A stretch of DNA of 5,265 nt from Candidatus Latescibacterota bacterium (lineage in GTDB: Bacteria; JAAXHH01; JABIQT01). Below, piece by piece: positions 1 to 5,265 of this stretch. Made by a program: the position numbers and the translations under genes. The notes beneath the pieces were generated by a model. The model had not been told where the DNA came from, made no database searches, and saw nothing but the letters and a program-made list of their open reading frames with translations. The stretch lies in assembly GCA_018667995.1 (NCBI GenBank), contig JABIQT010001131.1:1-5265 (forward strand). Reading direction: 5' to 3'. Numbering within the stretch: position 1 is the first letter of the stretch; every line of letters starts with the position of its first letter.

Positions 1-1
1 C

Positions 2-37
2 ATCGGGATCAGCTACGCCTTCAAAATGCCCATATGA
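2..37 (+). CDS. Possible C-terminal tail of an upstream outer-membrane protein (partial)
   Basis: In the frame starting at base 2 the first eleven codons read IGISYAFKMPI and then stop at TGA 35-37. The alternating hydrophobic/aromatic pattern (I-x-I-x-Y-x-F) resembles the last strand of an outer-membrane beta-barrel. This is the only basis for the call. The other two forward frames are also open across this short edge, so the assignment is weak. If right, the stop lies 34 bases before the ATG of the methyltransferase gene, and the two could be cotranscribed. Confidence 0.3.
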   Translation: MGISYAFKMPI

Positions 38-44
38 GTGGGCA
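27..44 (+). other. Small hairpin over the left-edge stop codon
   Basis: TGCCCA (27-32) and TGGGCA (39-44) form a perfect 6-bp stem with a 6-base loop. The loop contains most of the possible TGA stop at 35-37. No T-tract follows, so this is a poor intrinsic terminator. It could be a weak terminator, an mRNA end structure, or chance. Confidence 0.25.
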
Positions 45-71
45 CTGTTGCTAGTCAGGAATAACCATCGG

Positions 72-671
72 ATGTCAATTTCAAATCTAACCGACCATCC
101 TCTTCTCCTTTTTTTCCGTGTTCTTCTTCGAAACCCTGTTGGAATTAGCGCTGTGGCGCCAAGTTCGCAAGACCTGGCTAGAGCCATGGTCAAAGGTTTG
201 GATCTGCAGGCCGATGAGGGTCTCATCGAGATCGGCCCCGGCACGGGCGCGCTGACGAAGCAGATCAACGTAGTTCTTCCGCAACCACAAAATTACCTGG
301 GTATTGAACTTGAGGGAAAGTTTGTCGACTTGCTGAAGCAGCAATTTCCCGATTTCCAGTTCGTGAACAATTCCATGGTGAACGCGCACCAAATTCACCA
401 AGAAGCCAAGAAACCCCCCGTAAAGGTAATCATCTCCGGTCTCTCGGTCTCCACGCTGCCTCGGGCCATCCAAGATCAGTTCATAGAGAACTTAGACCAG
501 ATTCTGACCTCTGGAAGCATTTTTCGCATGTTCCAGTACATCCACGCTTACCCCTTCCCTTCATCAGTCAGATTTCGAAACCGAATGGCTGAGCACTTCA
601 GTAACTACCATCGGAGCCGGCTCGTGTTGAAGAACCTGCCACCGGCCTATGTAGTTACCTGGACCCGCTAA
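72..671 (+). CDS. SAM-dependent methyltransferase, phospholipid N-methyltransferase type
   Basis: Predicted 199-residue class I methyltransferase resembling bacterial phospholipid N-methyltransferases (PmtA-like; related to the rRNA adenine dimethylase fold), which use S-adenosylmethionine to methylate phosphatidylethanolamine at the inner membrane. Numbering from the ATG at 72: the N-terminus carries the family pattern RNPVGISAVAPSSQDLARAM (about 20-39), the SAM-binding motif I is EIGPGTGALT (53-62), and the acidic post-I loop is IELE (78-81). A motif-IV-like SGLSVSTLP follows at 122-130. The end, NLPPAYVVTWTR, matches the typical NLPPAxV tail. Length is normal for the family, so the gene looks intact. 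The frame is open further upstream and a TTG at 48 would add eight residues. I prefer ATG 72 because AGGA lies at 57-60, although the 11-base spacing is rather long. The fold is confident. The lipid substrate is inferred; a protein or small-molecule target is possible. Confidence 0.85.
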   Translation: MSISNLTDHPLLLFFRVLLRNPVGISAVAPSSQDLARAMVKGLDLQADEGLIEIGPGTGALTKQINVVLPQPQNYLGIELEGKFVDLLKQQFPDFQFVNNSMVNAHQIHQEAKKPPVKVIISGLSVSTLPRAIQDQFIENLDQILTSGSIFRMFQYIHAYPFPSSVRFRNRMAEHFSNYHRSRLVLKNLPPAYVVTWTR

Positions 672-735
672 TCTGCGTTGCATATAGATCATGTGGATGA
701 CCGATCATGCTTTTCCATAGCGTGAGTTCGTCTCT

Positions 736-824
736 GATTGGGTCGCTATGTCTTGAGCTGGCTACTGCAAATTTCATCATCCACTTTACTGATATAGGCA
801 TCGAAGCCACGATAGCGACCAATC
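736..824. repeat. Imperfect inverted repeat, 13 bp arms
   Basis: GATTGGGTCGCTAT at 736-749 is the reverse complement of ATAGCGACCAATC at 812-824, except for one extra G in the left arm. The arms are 62 bases apart. Pairing does not extend beyond them on either side. The matched length exceeds what one expects from a casual pair in a 300-base gap, but the function is unknown: long-range RNA stem, paired protein-binding sites, or remnant of a tiny mobile element. Confidence 0.55.
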
Positions 825-853
825 TAACTTAATGTGAGCCGCATTCTCCTTAA

Positions 854-870
854 AAAACCCCAAAGGTTTT
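854..870 (+). terminator. Weak terminator-like hairpin
   Basis: AAAACC (854-859) pairs with GGTTTT (865-870) around a 5-base loop. The stem is short and AT-rich, with only two GC pairs. Forward, the Ts are part of the stem and are followed by CGCG. On the minus strand, six Ts (complement of 852-857) follow the GC pairs. It could weakly end transcription from either side, but by itself it is not convincing. Confidence 0.25.
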
Positions 871-874
871 CGCG

Positions 875-921
875 TTGAGATTGTACCAATGGATTGTATG
901 TATCAATACCGTATATATAGA
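875..921 (+). promoter_or_regulatory. Possible promoter region of the DUF5916 gene
   Basis: TTGAGA at 875-880 matches five of six bases of a sigma-70 type -35 box. Candidate -10 elements are TATCAA (901-906, spacer 20) and TATAGA within the AT-rich GTATATATAG tract (911-920). None combines good match with ideal spacing, and no Bacteroidota-type TAnnTTTG box was found. Placement upstream of a well-separated gene, not motif quality, is the main support. Confidence 0.2.
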
Positions 922-965
922 TGCCGAATAGATCCACAGACTCTCGCCATTCAATTACGCACCGT

Positions 966-970
966 AGAGG
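966..970 (+). promoter_or_regulatory. Ribosome binding site of the DUF5916 gene
   Basis: AGAGG at 966-970 lies six bases before ATG 977. This fixes the start that places a signal peptide at the protein's N-terminus. Confidence 0.6.
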
Positions 971-976
971 TAGACC

Positions 977-3742
977 ATGCCTAAGCCAGCGCCCGCCGCA
1001 AAAGCCGGGTGTTCCTTGATGATAAACGCCATTCTAATTGCAATCTTGATGGTATGGGTGTCCTTCCCGGTTGGTCCGGCCCTTGCGCAGGAAGACGAGT
1101 CGGAGGAAAGAGCCACGGCCGCTGTTGATACGGTATACAAGATTCCCTCCATGAGCGCCGTCCGCAGGAGCGGAGAGATTCAGATCGATGGGATAGTCGA
1201 TGAGGCAGCCTGGCAACTGGCAACGCCGACTACCCGATTTCTGCAACGAGAACCTGTCGAAGGTGCGCAACCCAGCGAGCAGACCGAGGTACGTGTCCTG
1301 TATGACGAGGGTGCCCTCTACTTGGGAGCTATCATGTACGATAGCCAACCGGAGGGCATTGCCCGCCAGTTGGTCCGCCGAGATCAGCGGGGTCAGTTCG
1401 ACTACATTACGTTTTCGGTGGACTCGAATGGCGACAAGCGCACGGGTTACCGCTTTCGCGTCAGTGCCGCGGGAGTCCAGCGGGACGAGTACCTGTTCAA
1501 TGACGAGGACTCCGACGACGCCTGGAATGCCGTTTGGGAATCTGATGTGGCGATTACCAATACGGGCTGGTCTGCAGAAATGCGAATCCCATTGTCGCAG
1601 ATCAGCTACAACCCATCGGAGGAAGAACAGACCTGGGGTGTGAATTTCAGGCGGAGGCGCATCTCCACTAATGAGACGCTTGATTTCTCCATCGAGTCGC
1701 GAATCCGGTACGGACGCGTCAGTGTCTTCGGCCATCTGGACGGCATTCTCTTGCCTAATTCCGCACGACGTATCGAACTACGACCCTACGCGCTTTCCAG
1801 TGCCCGCACGGCCCCGTCTACAATTGGCAATCCCTTTTTCGACGGATCCGAATTCAACCGTAGGTTTGGCTTGGACATGCGATATGGTTTGGGCTCCGCA
1901 CACACCTTGGACGTGACGATCAATCCTGACTTCGGTCAGGTTGAAGTAGATCCCGCAGTCGTGAATCTCTCCGCCTTCGAGGTCTTCTTCCGCGAGCGGC
2001 GCCCATTCTTCGTATCGGACGCTCAGGTATTCAACTACAGGCTCTCGGGCAGAAGCAGCCTCTTCTACAGTAGACGCATAGGCCGACAGCCACGAGGTAA
2101 TTCGCCCTTTAGCTCTGACTTCGAGGAAATACCGACACAGACACGAATTCTCACAGCGGCCAAACTGACTGGACGATCTCAAGGTGGCCTCGCAATAGGA
2201 GCAATGGCAGCGCTAACGCGAGAGGAATCGGGACGTTCCTTCCTGGCTTCATCCAATCAATTTCAGACTTTTACTGTAGAGCCTCGGACCGCCTATGGTG
2301 TGCTGCGTGCCCGCCAGGATTTCCGCGGGGGCGGAACCCAATTTGGAGCTATCACGACACTCATGCACCGCCAGATTCCCAGCGGTGGGGCTTTCGATTT
2401 TCTCCCCTCCGATGCCTATTCCGGAGGCATAGATTTCGAGCATAACTGGGGAGGAGACCGCTCAAGGAACTGGGCAGTATCCGGATTCTTCGCAGGGAGT
2501 CGTACGGTCGGTACACCAGAGGCTCTGGTACGAATTCAGAGGGCCAGCAACCATTTCTTCCAACGTCCGGATGCGACACGTTTTTCCGTGGACTCCACCG
2601 CCACCTCAATCTCAGGATTTAACTGGCGAATGCAGCTGGATCGTCAAAGTTCCGAGCACTGGACCGGGGGTATCTGGCTCGCGGAGGTCAGCCCCGGCTT
2701 CGAGGTCAATGATTTGGGTTTCTCCACCTCCAGCGAGCGGATTGACGGGGGGGCGAGTCTCTCGTACCGGGAGATCAGGCCGGGATCCCTATTTCGCAAC
2801 TATAGCTTTCGAGGCTTTACATTCTACAACTTCCGGCATGAAGCTCTGGACGAACCGTTTTCCCCGTCCTCGTGGTCCAATGCCTACAAGAGCGGAACAT
2901 TTCGTGGCAGTGCAGACTTCGAATTCAATAACTTCTGGGAATTGGAATTAGATGCAGGATTCGCACCACGCCGCATCAGTGACTCGGCTACCCGAGGCGG
3001 ACCACTCATGGAGAGTCCAGCGGAGTACAGTCTGGCCATTGAAGTGGGGACCGATGGACGAAAGTTCCTTGCCGCCCGCCCGTCCGTTGAATATCAGAAT
3101 GATAGCAGGGGCGGCTCTGAATGGGAACTCCGACTTCGTACCAGTTATCGGCCTTCACCTAGTTGGGAGTTCGAGATACAGCCGAGATTCGAGACGCAGC
3201 ACAATCCGGCTCAGTACGTGAGCAGTACTGACGATATCGGTTTTCTCCCTACTTTCGGCCCCCGGTACATCTTCTCTGATCTGCGGCGTAGGTCCTTCTC
3301 GCTTGAGACACGCATGAACATCACATTCTCTCCCAGACTCTCCCTTCAACTCTTTGCCCAGCCACTGATATCCTCTGGCGACTACAAATCATACAAGTCC
3401 CTCACAACACCGGGTGGCTTCAGCTTCGACGTGTTCGAAGAGGGTACCCGTACCTATCTGAATCCGGCCGATGCAGAGGAGCGGTTAATTGACTTCGAAG
3501 GCGACGGGGTGTCCGACTTTACACTATCGGACCGCGACTTCAATATTCGATCACTGCGAATGAACATGGAACTTAGATGGGAATACAGACCAGGCTCCAC
3601 AGTCTTCTTCGTCTGGCAGCAGAGCCGAAGGGACCGATTGAACGACGGCCGATTTCGCCTGGGCAATGACTTCGGTTCCATCTTCAATGCCGAGGCTGAG
3701 AACATCTTCATCGTGAAGTTCAATTATTGGTTTGGTGTGTAG
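977..3742 (+). CDS. CBM9-like domain / DUF5916 outer-membrane beta-barrel protein
   Basis: A 921-residue exported protein. Residues 1-37 form a signal peptide: a lysine-containing start, a hydrophobic core at about 16-33, and cleavage expected after ALA (35-37) before Q38. Residues about 66-258 resemble a family 9 carbohydrate-binding module, opening with IQIDGIVDEAAW (69-80) and including VDSNGDKRTGYRF (148-160) and GWSAEMRIPLSQI (197-209). From about 263 to the end lies a DUF5916-type region. Its hallmarks are NPDFGQVEVD (316-325), FFRERRPFF (337-345), RWEYRPGS (867-874) and an aromatic final strand, FNYWFGV (915-921), typical of barrels inserted by the BAM machinery. Length is normal and no break is seen. 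The family's function is not established; binding or passage of glycans or other polymers at the outer membrane is inference from the CBM9-like part. There is no sign of a TonB plug domain. The VanZ-like gene follows after 52 bases on the same strand. Confidence 0.93.
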   Translation: MPKPAPAAKAGCSLMINAILIAILMVWVSFPVGPALAQEDESEERATAAVDTVYKIPSMSAVRRSGEIQIDGIVDEAAWQLATPTTRFLQREPVEGAQPSEQTEVRVLYDEGALYLGAIMYDSQPEGIARQLVRRDQRGQFDYITFSVDSNGDKRTGYRFRVSAAGVQRDEYLFNDEDSDDAWNAVWESDVAITNTGWSAEMRIPLSQISYNPSEEEQTWGVNFRRRRISTNETLDFSIESRIRYGRVSVFGHLDGILLPNSARRIELRPYALSSARTAPSTIGNPFFDGSEFNRRFGLDMRYGLGSAHTLDVTINPDFGQVEVDPAVVNLSAFEVFFRERRPFFVSDAQVFNYRLSGRSSLFYSRRIGRQPRGNSPFSSDFEEIPTQTRILTAAKLTGRSQGGLAIGAMAALTREESGRSFLASSNQFQTFTVEPRTAYGVLRARQDFRGGGTQFGAITTLMHRQIPSGGAFDFLPSDAYSGGIDFEHNWGGDRSRNWAVSGFFAGSRTVGTPEALVRIQRASNHFFQRPDATRFSVDSTATSISGFNWRMQLDRQSSEHWTGGIWLAEVSPGFEVNDLGFSTSSERIDGGASLSYREIRPGSLFRNYSFRGFTFYNFRHEALDEPFSPSSWSNAYKSGTFRGSADFEFNNFWELELDAGFAPRRISDSATRGGPLMESPAEYSLAIEVGTDGRKFLAARPSVEYQNDSRGGSEWELRLRTSYRPSPSWEFEIQPRFETQHNPAQYVSSTDDIGFLPTFGPRYIFSDLRRRSFSLETRMNITFSPRLSLQLFAQPLISSGDYKSYKSLTTPGGFSFDVFEEGTRTYLNPADAEERLIDFEGDGVSDFTLSDRDFNIRSLRMNMELRWEYRPGSTVFFVWQQSRRDRLNDGRFRLGNDFGSIFNAEAENIFIVKFNYWFGV

Positions 3743-3784
3743 ACCCCACAGCATACAGGGACTGGTCTCAACAGGCACCAAATC

Positions 3785-3790
3785 AGGAAG
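3785..3790 (+). promoter_or_regulatory. Shine-Dalgarno sequence deciding a TTG start
   Basis: AGGAAG at 3785-3790 sits four bases before TTG 3795 (six bases from the end of AGGA). No ATG occurs in this frame until 3870, which would cut into the first membrane segment. The earlier TTG at 3732 lies inside the preceding gene. This site is the reason for choosing TTG 3795. Confidence 0.55.
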
Positions 3791-3794
3791 CTCC

Positions 3795-4208
3795 TTGGAT
3801 ATCAACTCGGACAGTCTTGTTAAGGAAAAACTGGCATTCCCGGTAGCGTGGCAGGCTATTGGATGGGGTATGGTCTGCCTAGTAGTATACCTGACGCTAA
3901 CCCCAAAGCCGCCAGTGGTGCCAGGATTCTTAGGCTGGGATAAGGCACAGCATTTTGTGGCCTACGCCGGCCTGATGTGGTGGTACCGGCAAGCCTTCTC
4001 CAAACACCTCGGGTGGATCGTGTTCATGGTGGTCCTCGGGGTAGGCTTGGAGTGTATTCAGGGATTGACGGACTATCGGTTCTTTGACTATTACGATATG
4101 GTCGCCAATACCATAGGTGTAGCATTGGGGATCATCCTGGCTGCGACTCCTTTGGGACAGGTTCTCTCCTTTGTGGATAGGACCGTTGATTCCTATCACC
4201 ACGGATAA
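3795..4208 (+). CDS. VanZ-like family membrane protein
   Basis: A 137-residue integral membrane protein of the VanZ-like family, numbered from TTG 3795. Four hydrophobic segments are visible at about 19-37, 51-68, 72-91 and 102-121. Conserved-looking positions include YLTLTP (32-37), DKAQHFVAYAGL (49-60, with D49, H53 and Y57), LECIQG (85-90), R95, and DMVANTIG (101-108). This is the small stand-alone form of the family. The founding member, VanZ, gives low-level teicoplanin resistance by an uncertain mechanism, but most homologues are of unknown function and nothing here indicates glycopeptide resistance: no vanHAX-type genes are present. The gene follows the DUF5916 gene by 52 bases with no evident terminator, so joint transcription is plausible. 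The frame is open back to a TTG at 3732, which would overlap the upstream gene; the Shine-Dalgarno favours 3795. Confidence 0.85.
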   Translation: MDINSDSLVKEKLAFPVAWQAIGWGMVCLVVYLTLTPKPPVVPGFLGWDKAQHFVAYAGLMWWYRQAFSKHLGWIVFMVVLGVGLECIQGLTDYRFFDYYDMVANTIGVALGIILAATPLGQVLSFVDRTVDSYHHG

Positions 4209-4225
4209 GGATTATCAGGGAAGAC

Positions 4226-4369
4226 ATGGTGAGTCTCATTACCGTTTCCTTCTCGATCGCGAGCTACCAAATCAGATCTGACGCTTCGATCTATTACCTT
4301 TCCGTCTGCCACGGCAACGTAACAGTAGATGTGCGTTTTTCGAACGGGCAGACCACTGCCGGTGTGTGA
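4226..4369 (+). CDS. Possible 47-residue small protein (unrecognised)
   Basis: An ATG at 4226 is preceded by AGGGAAG (4217-4223), a good Shine-Dalgarno, and opens a 47-codon frame ending at TGA 4367-4369. The peptide begins MVSLITVSFSIASYQ, mildly hydrophobic, and continues with a beta-like polar stretch containing one cysteine (VCHGNVTVDV). I recognise no family. It begins 17 bases after the VanZ-like stop and ends 47 bases before the GNAT start, so it would fit an operon. The same stretch is also open on the minus strand, which lowers confidence that the frame is meaningful. Confidence 0.25.
   Translation: MVSLITVSFSIASYQIRSDASIYYLSVCHGNVTVDVRFSNGQTTAGV
4272..4281. repeat. 10-bp perfect palindrome
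   Basis: TCAGATCTGA at 4272-4281 is a perfect palindrome between the VanZ-like and GNAT genes. It could be a dimeric repressor site, but it stands alone, over 130 bases before the GNAT start, and may be chance. Confidence 0.2.
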
Positions 4370-4416
4370 ATCAAGGTCGCGCATCGAGATATTGAACTGG
4401 ACAACAAGGTATAGAT

Positions 4417-4974
4417 ATGGATTTCAGAGAGGCCGAAAATCAAGATTTCGACGGGATACTGGCGCTGCAGGCTGCCAACCTGTTTGAGAATCTAACCGAA
4501 TCCGAGCGAACAGACGGCTTCGTGACCACGCCCTTCACGGCACAACAGTTGGAGGAACTTGTCGAACGGCAAGGCCTGTTCGTCGCCGATTCCCAAGGCA
4601 AGGTATGGGGATACACCATGGCGGCGGGGTGGGACTACTGTGCACAATGGCCAATCTTCCCGTTCATGATCGACCGACTAACAGGGAGAGACTTCGCGGG
4701 AACCAACATCACGGAAAGCAGCACCTACCAATATGGTCCAGTATGTGTGGACGCGAGTCTGCGAGGTACAGACACCTTTCCACGGTTGTTTGAGATCATG
4801 CGGATCGGATTTGCAGAGCGCTACCCGGTTGGCATCACATTCATCAACCGCGCGAACCCACGCTCTCATCGGGCACATACTGCGAAGCTTGGTATGGCGG
4901 TCATTGACGAGTTCGAGTTTTCTGAGCGTGAATACTATGGTTTGGCATTTGAAACGGATCGTTCGGTACTCTGA
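4417..4974 (+). CDS. GNAT-family N-acetyltransferase
   Basis: A 185-residue cytoplasmic protein with the GNAT fold, expected to transfer an acetyl group from acetyl-CoA to an amine. It opens with the usual first strand and helix (FREAENQDFDGILALQ, 3-18). A second-strand region LFVADSQGKVWGYTMA follows at 54-69. The acetyl-CoA-binding strand is YQYGPVCVDASLRG (104-117), then helix FPRLFEIMRIGF (121-132). A late-motif pair, INRANPRS (143-150) and HTAKLGM (154-160), precedes a final aromatic strand. The pyrophosphate loop reads LRGTDTF (115-121) and lacks the usual glycine pair, with D119 where a glycine is commonly found. The acceptor substrate is unknown. The start is supported by AAGGT at 4406-4410, six bases before the ATG. 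It is separated from the VanZ-like gene by 208 bases and followed by a strong terminator, so it may be transcribed alone or as the last gene of the row. Confidence 0.85.
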   Translation: MDFREAENQDFDGILALQAANLFENLTESERTDGFVTTPFTAQQLEELVERQGLFVADSQGKVWGYTMAAGWDYCAQWPIFPFMIDRLTGRDFAGTNITESSTYQYGPVCVDASLRGTDTFPRLFEIMRIGFAERYPVGITFINRANPRSHRAHTAKLGMAVIDEFEFSEREYYGLAFETDRSVL

Positions 4975-5067
4975 TTCTAAGAAATGTAGCGGTTAGGCGG
5001 GATTCTACGGTGACCCGTTCGAGGATGGTGTCGATGAGGAAATGTTAGATTCTACATGATTCACTTT

Positions 5068-5113
5068 GGTAAGCCCCGGGACAGCATTCGTAATCTGTCC
5101 CGGGGTACCTTTT
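5068..5113 (+). terminator. Strong intrinsic terminator after the GNAT gene
   Basis: CCCCGGGACAG (5074-5084) pairs perfectly with CTGTCCCGGGG (5095-5105), an 11-bp GC-rich stem with a 10-base loop. GGTA (5068-5071) and TACC (5106-5109) add four more pairs beyond a 2-base bulge. TTTT (5110-5113) follows, then ATT. It ends the + strand transcript about 93 bases after the GNAT stop. The hairpin also lies 6 bases past the stop of the convergent minus-strand gene and may act in both directions, although the minus strand has no T-tract after it. Confidence 0.85.
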
Positions 5114-5264
5114 ATTGCCTCAGTTTTAGAATATGAATGTCGCCGTTTGCGGTTGAGAGCTTGATTCGGTCGCCACCACCATTGATGTCGCCGCGCGCCG
5201 TTACCCTCCAGTCATCCCGCCATCTGCGGTCATCATCTTTTCCTGAATCCTCCTCCACCGGAAT
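5112..5264 (-). CDS. C-terminal end of a DUF4097-like / adhesin-type repeat protein (partial)
   Basis: Reading the minus strand from the right edge, 50 codons run open to TAA (complement of 5112-5114). The peptide has a charged stretch, VEEDSGKDDDRRWRDDWR, and then VTARGDINGGGDRIKLST followed by ANGDIHILKL. The repeated 'G-D-I-x-G/N' turns and alternating strands resemble the end of DUF4097-type or related bacterial beta-helix 'putative adhesin' proteins, where short strands separated by NGDI-like turns stack into a solenoid. Such proteins are usually exported or membrane-anchored; their role is poorly known. The N-terminus, any signal peptide and most of the domain are outside the window. 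It converges on the GNAT gene, and the two share the hairpin at 5068-5109. The family is inferred from only about 30 informative residues. Confidence 0.7.
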   Translation of the reverse strand: MPVEEDSGKDDDRRWRDDWRVTARGDINGGGDRIKLSTANGDIHILKLRQ

Positions 5265-5265
5265 G

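Larger units (their letters stand above)
672..976. other. Intergenic region without a convincing gene
   Basis: This 305-base gap separates the methyltransferase and the DUF5916 gene. It contains a GATCATG direct repeat (687-693 and 703-709), a 13-bp imperfect inverted repeat (736-749 with 812-824), a small AAAACC/GGTTTT hairpin (854-870) and an AT-rich stretch ending in GTATATATAG (911-920). I see no tRNA-like or rRNA-like segment. The longest start-to-stop reading on + is 41 codons (707-832), which I do not regard as a gene. The region most likely carries the end of one transcript and the promoter of the next. Confidence 0.6.

Noticed and set aside
87-473. 128-codon minus-strand open frame opposite the methyltransferase gene
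   Set aside because: It overlaps a clearly recognised family with motif I and a conserved tail. The antisense translation has no recognisable domain.
707-832. 41-codon + frame in the 305-base gap
   Set aside because: Only a weak GGATGA-like site precedes it, the peptide resembles no family I know, and it runs across the inverted repeat, which suggests chance.
1034-1735. 233-codon minus-strand open frame opposite the CBM9-like domain
   Set aside because: Long, but the + strand protein here is strongly supported by signal peptide and domain motifs; the antisense peptide shows no recognisable feature.
3795-4208. Glycopeptide-resistance gene vanZ
   Set aside because: The protein is only a family relative. 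No vanR/S/H/A/X-like neighbours are present, and most VanZ-like proteins are not linked to resistance.
4196-4384. 62-codon minus-strand frame between VanZ-like and GNAT genes, as an annotated gene
   Set aside because: No Shine-Dalgarno precedes the ATG, it overlaps the VanZ-like 3' end on the opposite strand, and I recognise no family. It is kept only as a finding.
4733-4996. 87-codon + frame overlapping the GNAT gene
   Set aside because: It lies out of frame within the well-supported GNAT reading and has no recognisable domain.
1-5265. CRISPR array, tRNA, rRNA, insertion sequence, phage or defence system
   Set aside because: No regularly spaced repeats, no cloverleaf-like segments, no transposase or integrase, and no known defence domains were seen on either strand.

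Overview
No novel system is evident in this window. It reads as an ordinary chromosomal segment of a diderm (outer-membrane) bacterium. The strongest lineage clue is the large outer-membrane protein with a CBM9-like domain followed by a DUF5916-type beta-barrel. Such proteins are common in Bacteroidota/Rhodothermota-like bacteria, Gemmatimonadota, Acidobacteriota and related environmental phyla. A DUF4097-like C-terminus at the right edge fits the same groups. Base composition looks moderate, around half G+C by eye. Nothing in the sequence fixes the phylum.

Layout, left to right. Bases 2-37 may be the last codons of an upstream outer-membrane protein (weak call), with a small hairpin over its stop codon. 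Bases 72-671 (+) encode a complete small SAM-dependent methyltransferase of the phospholipid N-methyltransferase type. A 305-base gap (672-976) holds an imperfect inverted repeat, a short direct repeat, a small hairpin and an AT-rich promoter-like stretch, but no convincing gene. Bases 977-3742 (+) encode the 921-residue CBM9-like/DUF5916 outer-membrane protein, with a clear signal peptide. Bases 3795-4208 (+) encode a 137-residue VanZ-like membrane protein, probably starting at TTG. A 208-base gap follows, open on both strands, with a possible 47-codon small ORF on +. Bases 4417-4974 (+) encode a GNAT-family acetyltransferase. A strong hairpin terminator lies at 5068-5113. Beyond it, on the minus strand, is the 3' end of a gene (5112-5264) whose C-terminus looks like a DUF4097/adhesin-type beta-strand repeat protein running off the window.

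How the genes might work together. Several products point to the cell envelope: a lipid-headgroup methyltransferase, an outer-membrane barrel, a VanZ-like membrane protein, and possibly an exported repeat protein. The sequence does not show that they form one pathway. The DUF5916 and VanZ-like genes are 52 bases apart and could share a transcript. The GNAT gene is separated by 208 bases and may have its own promoter. The GNAT gene and the right-edge gene converge on one shared hairpin.
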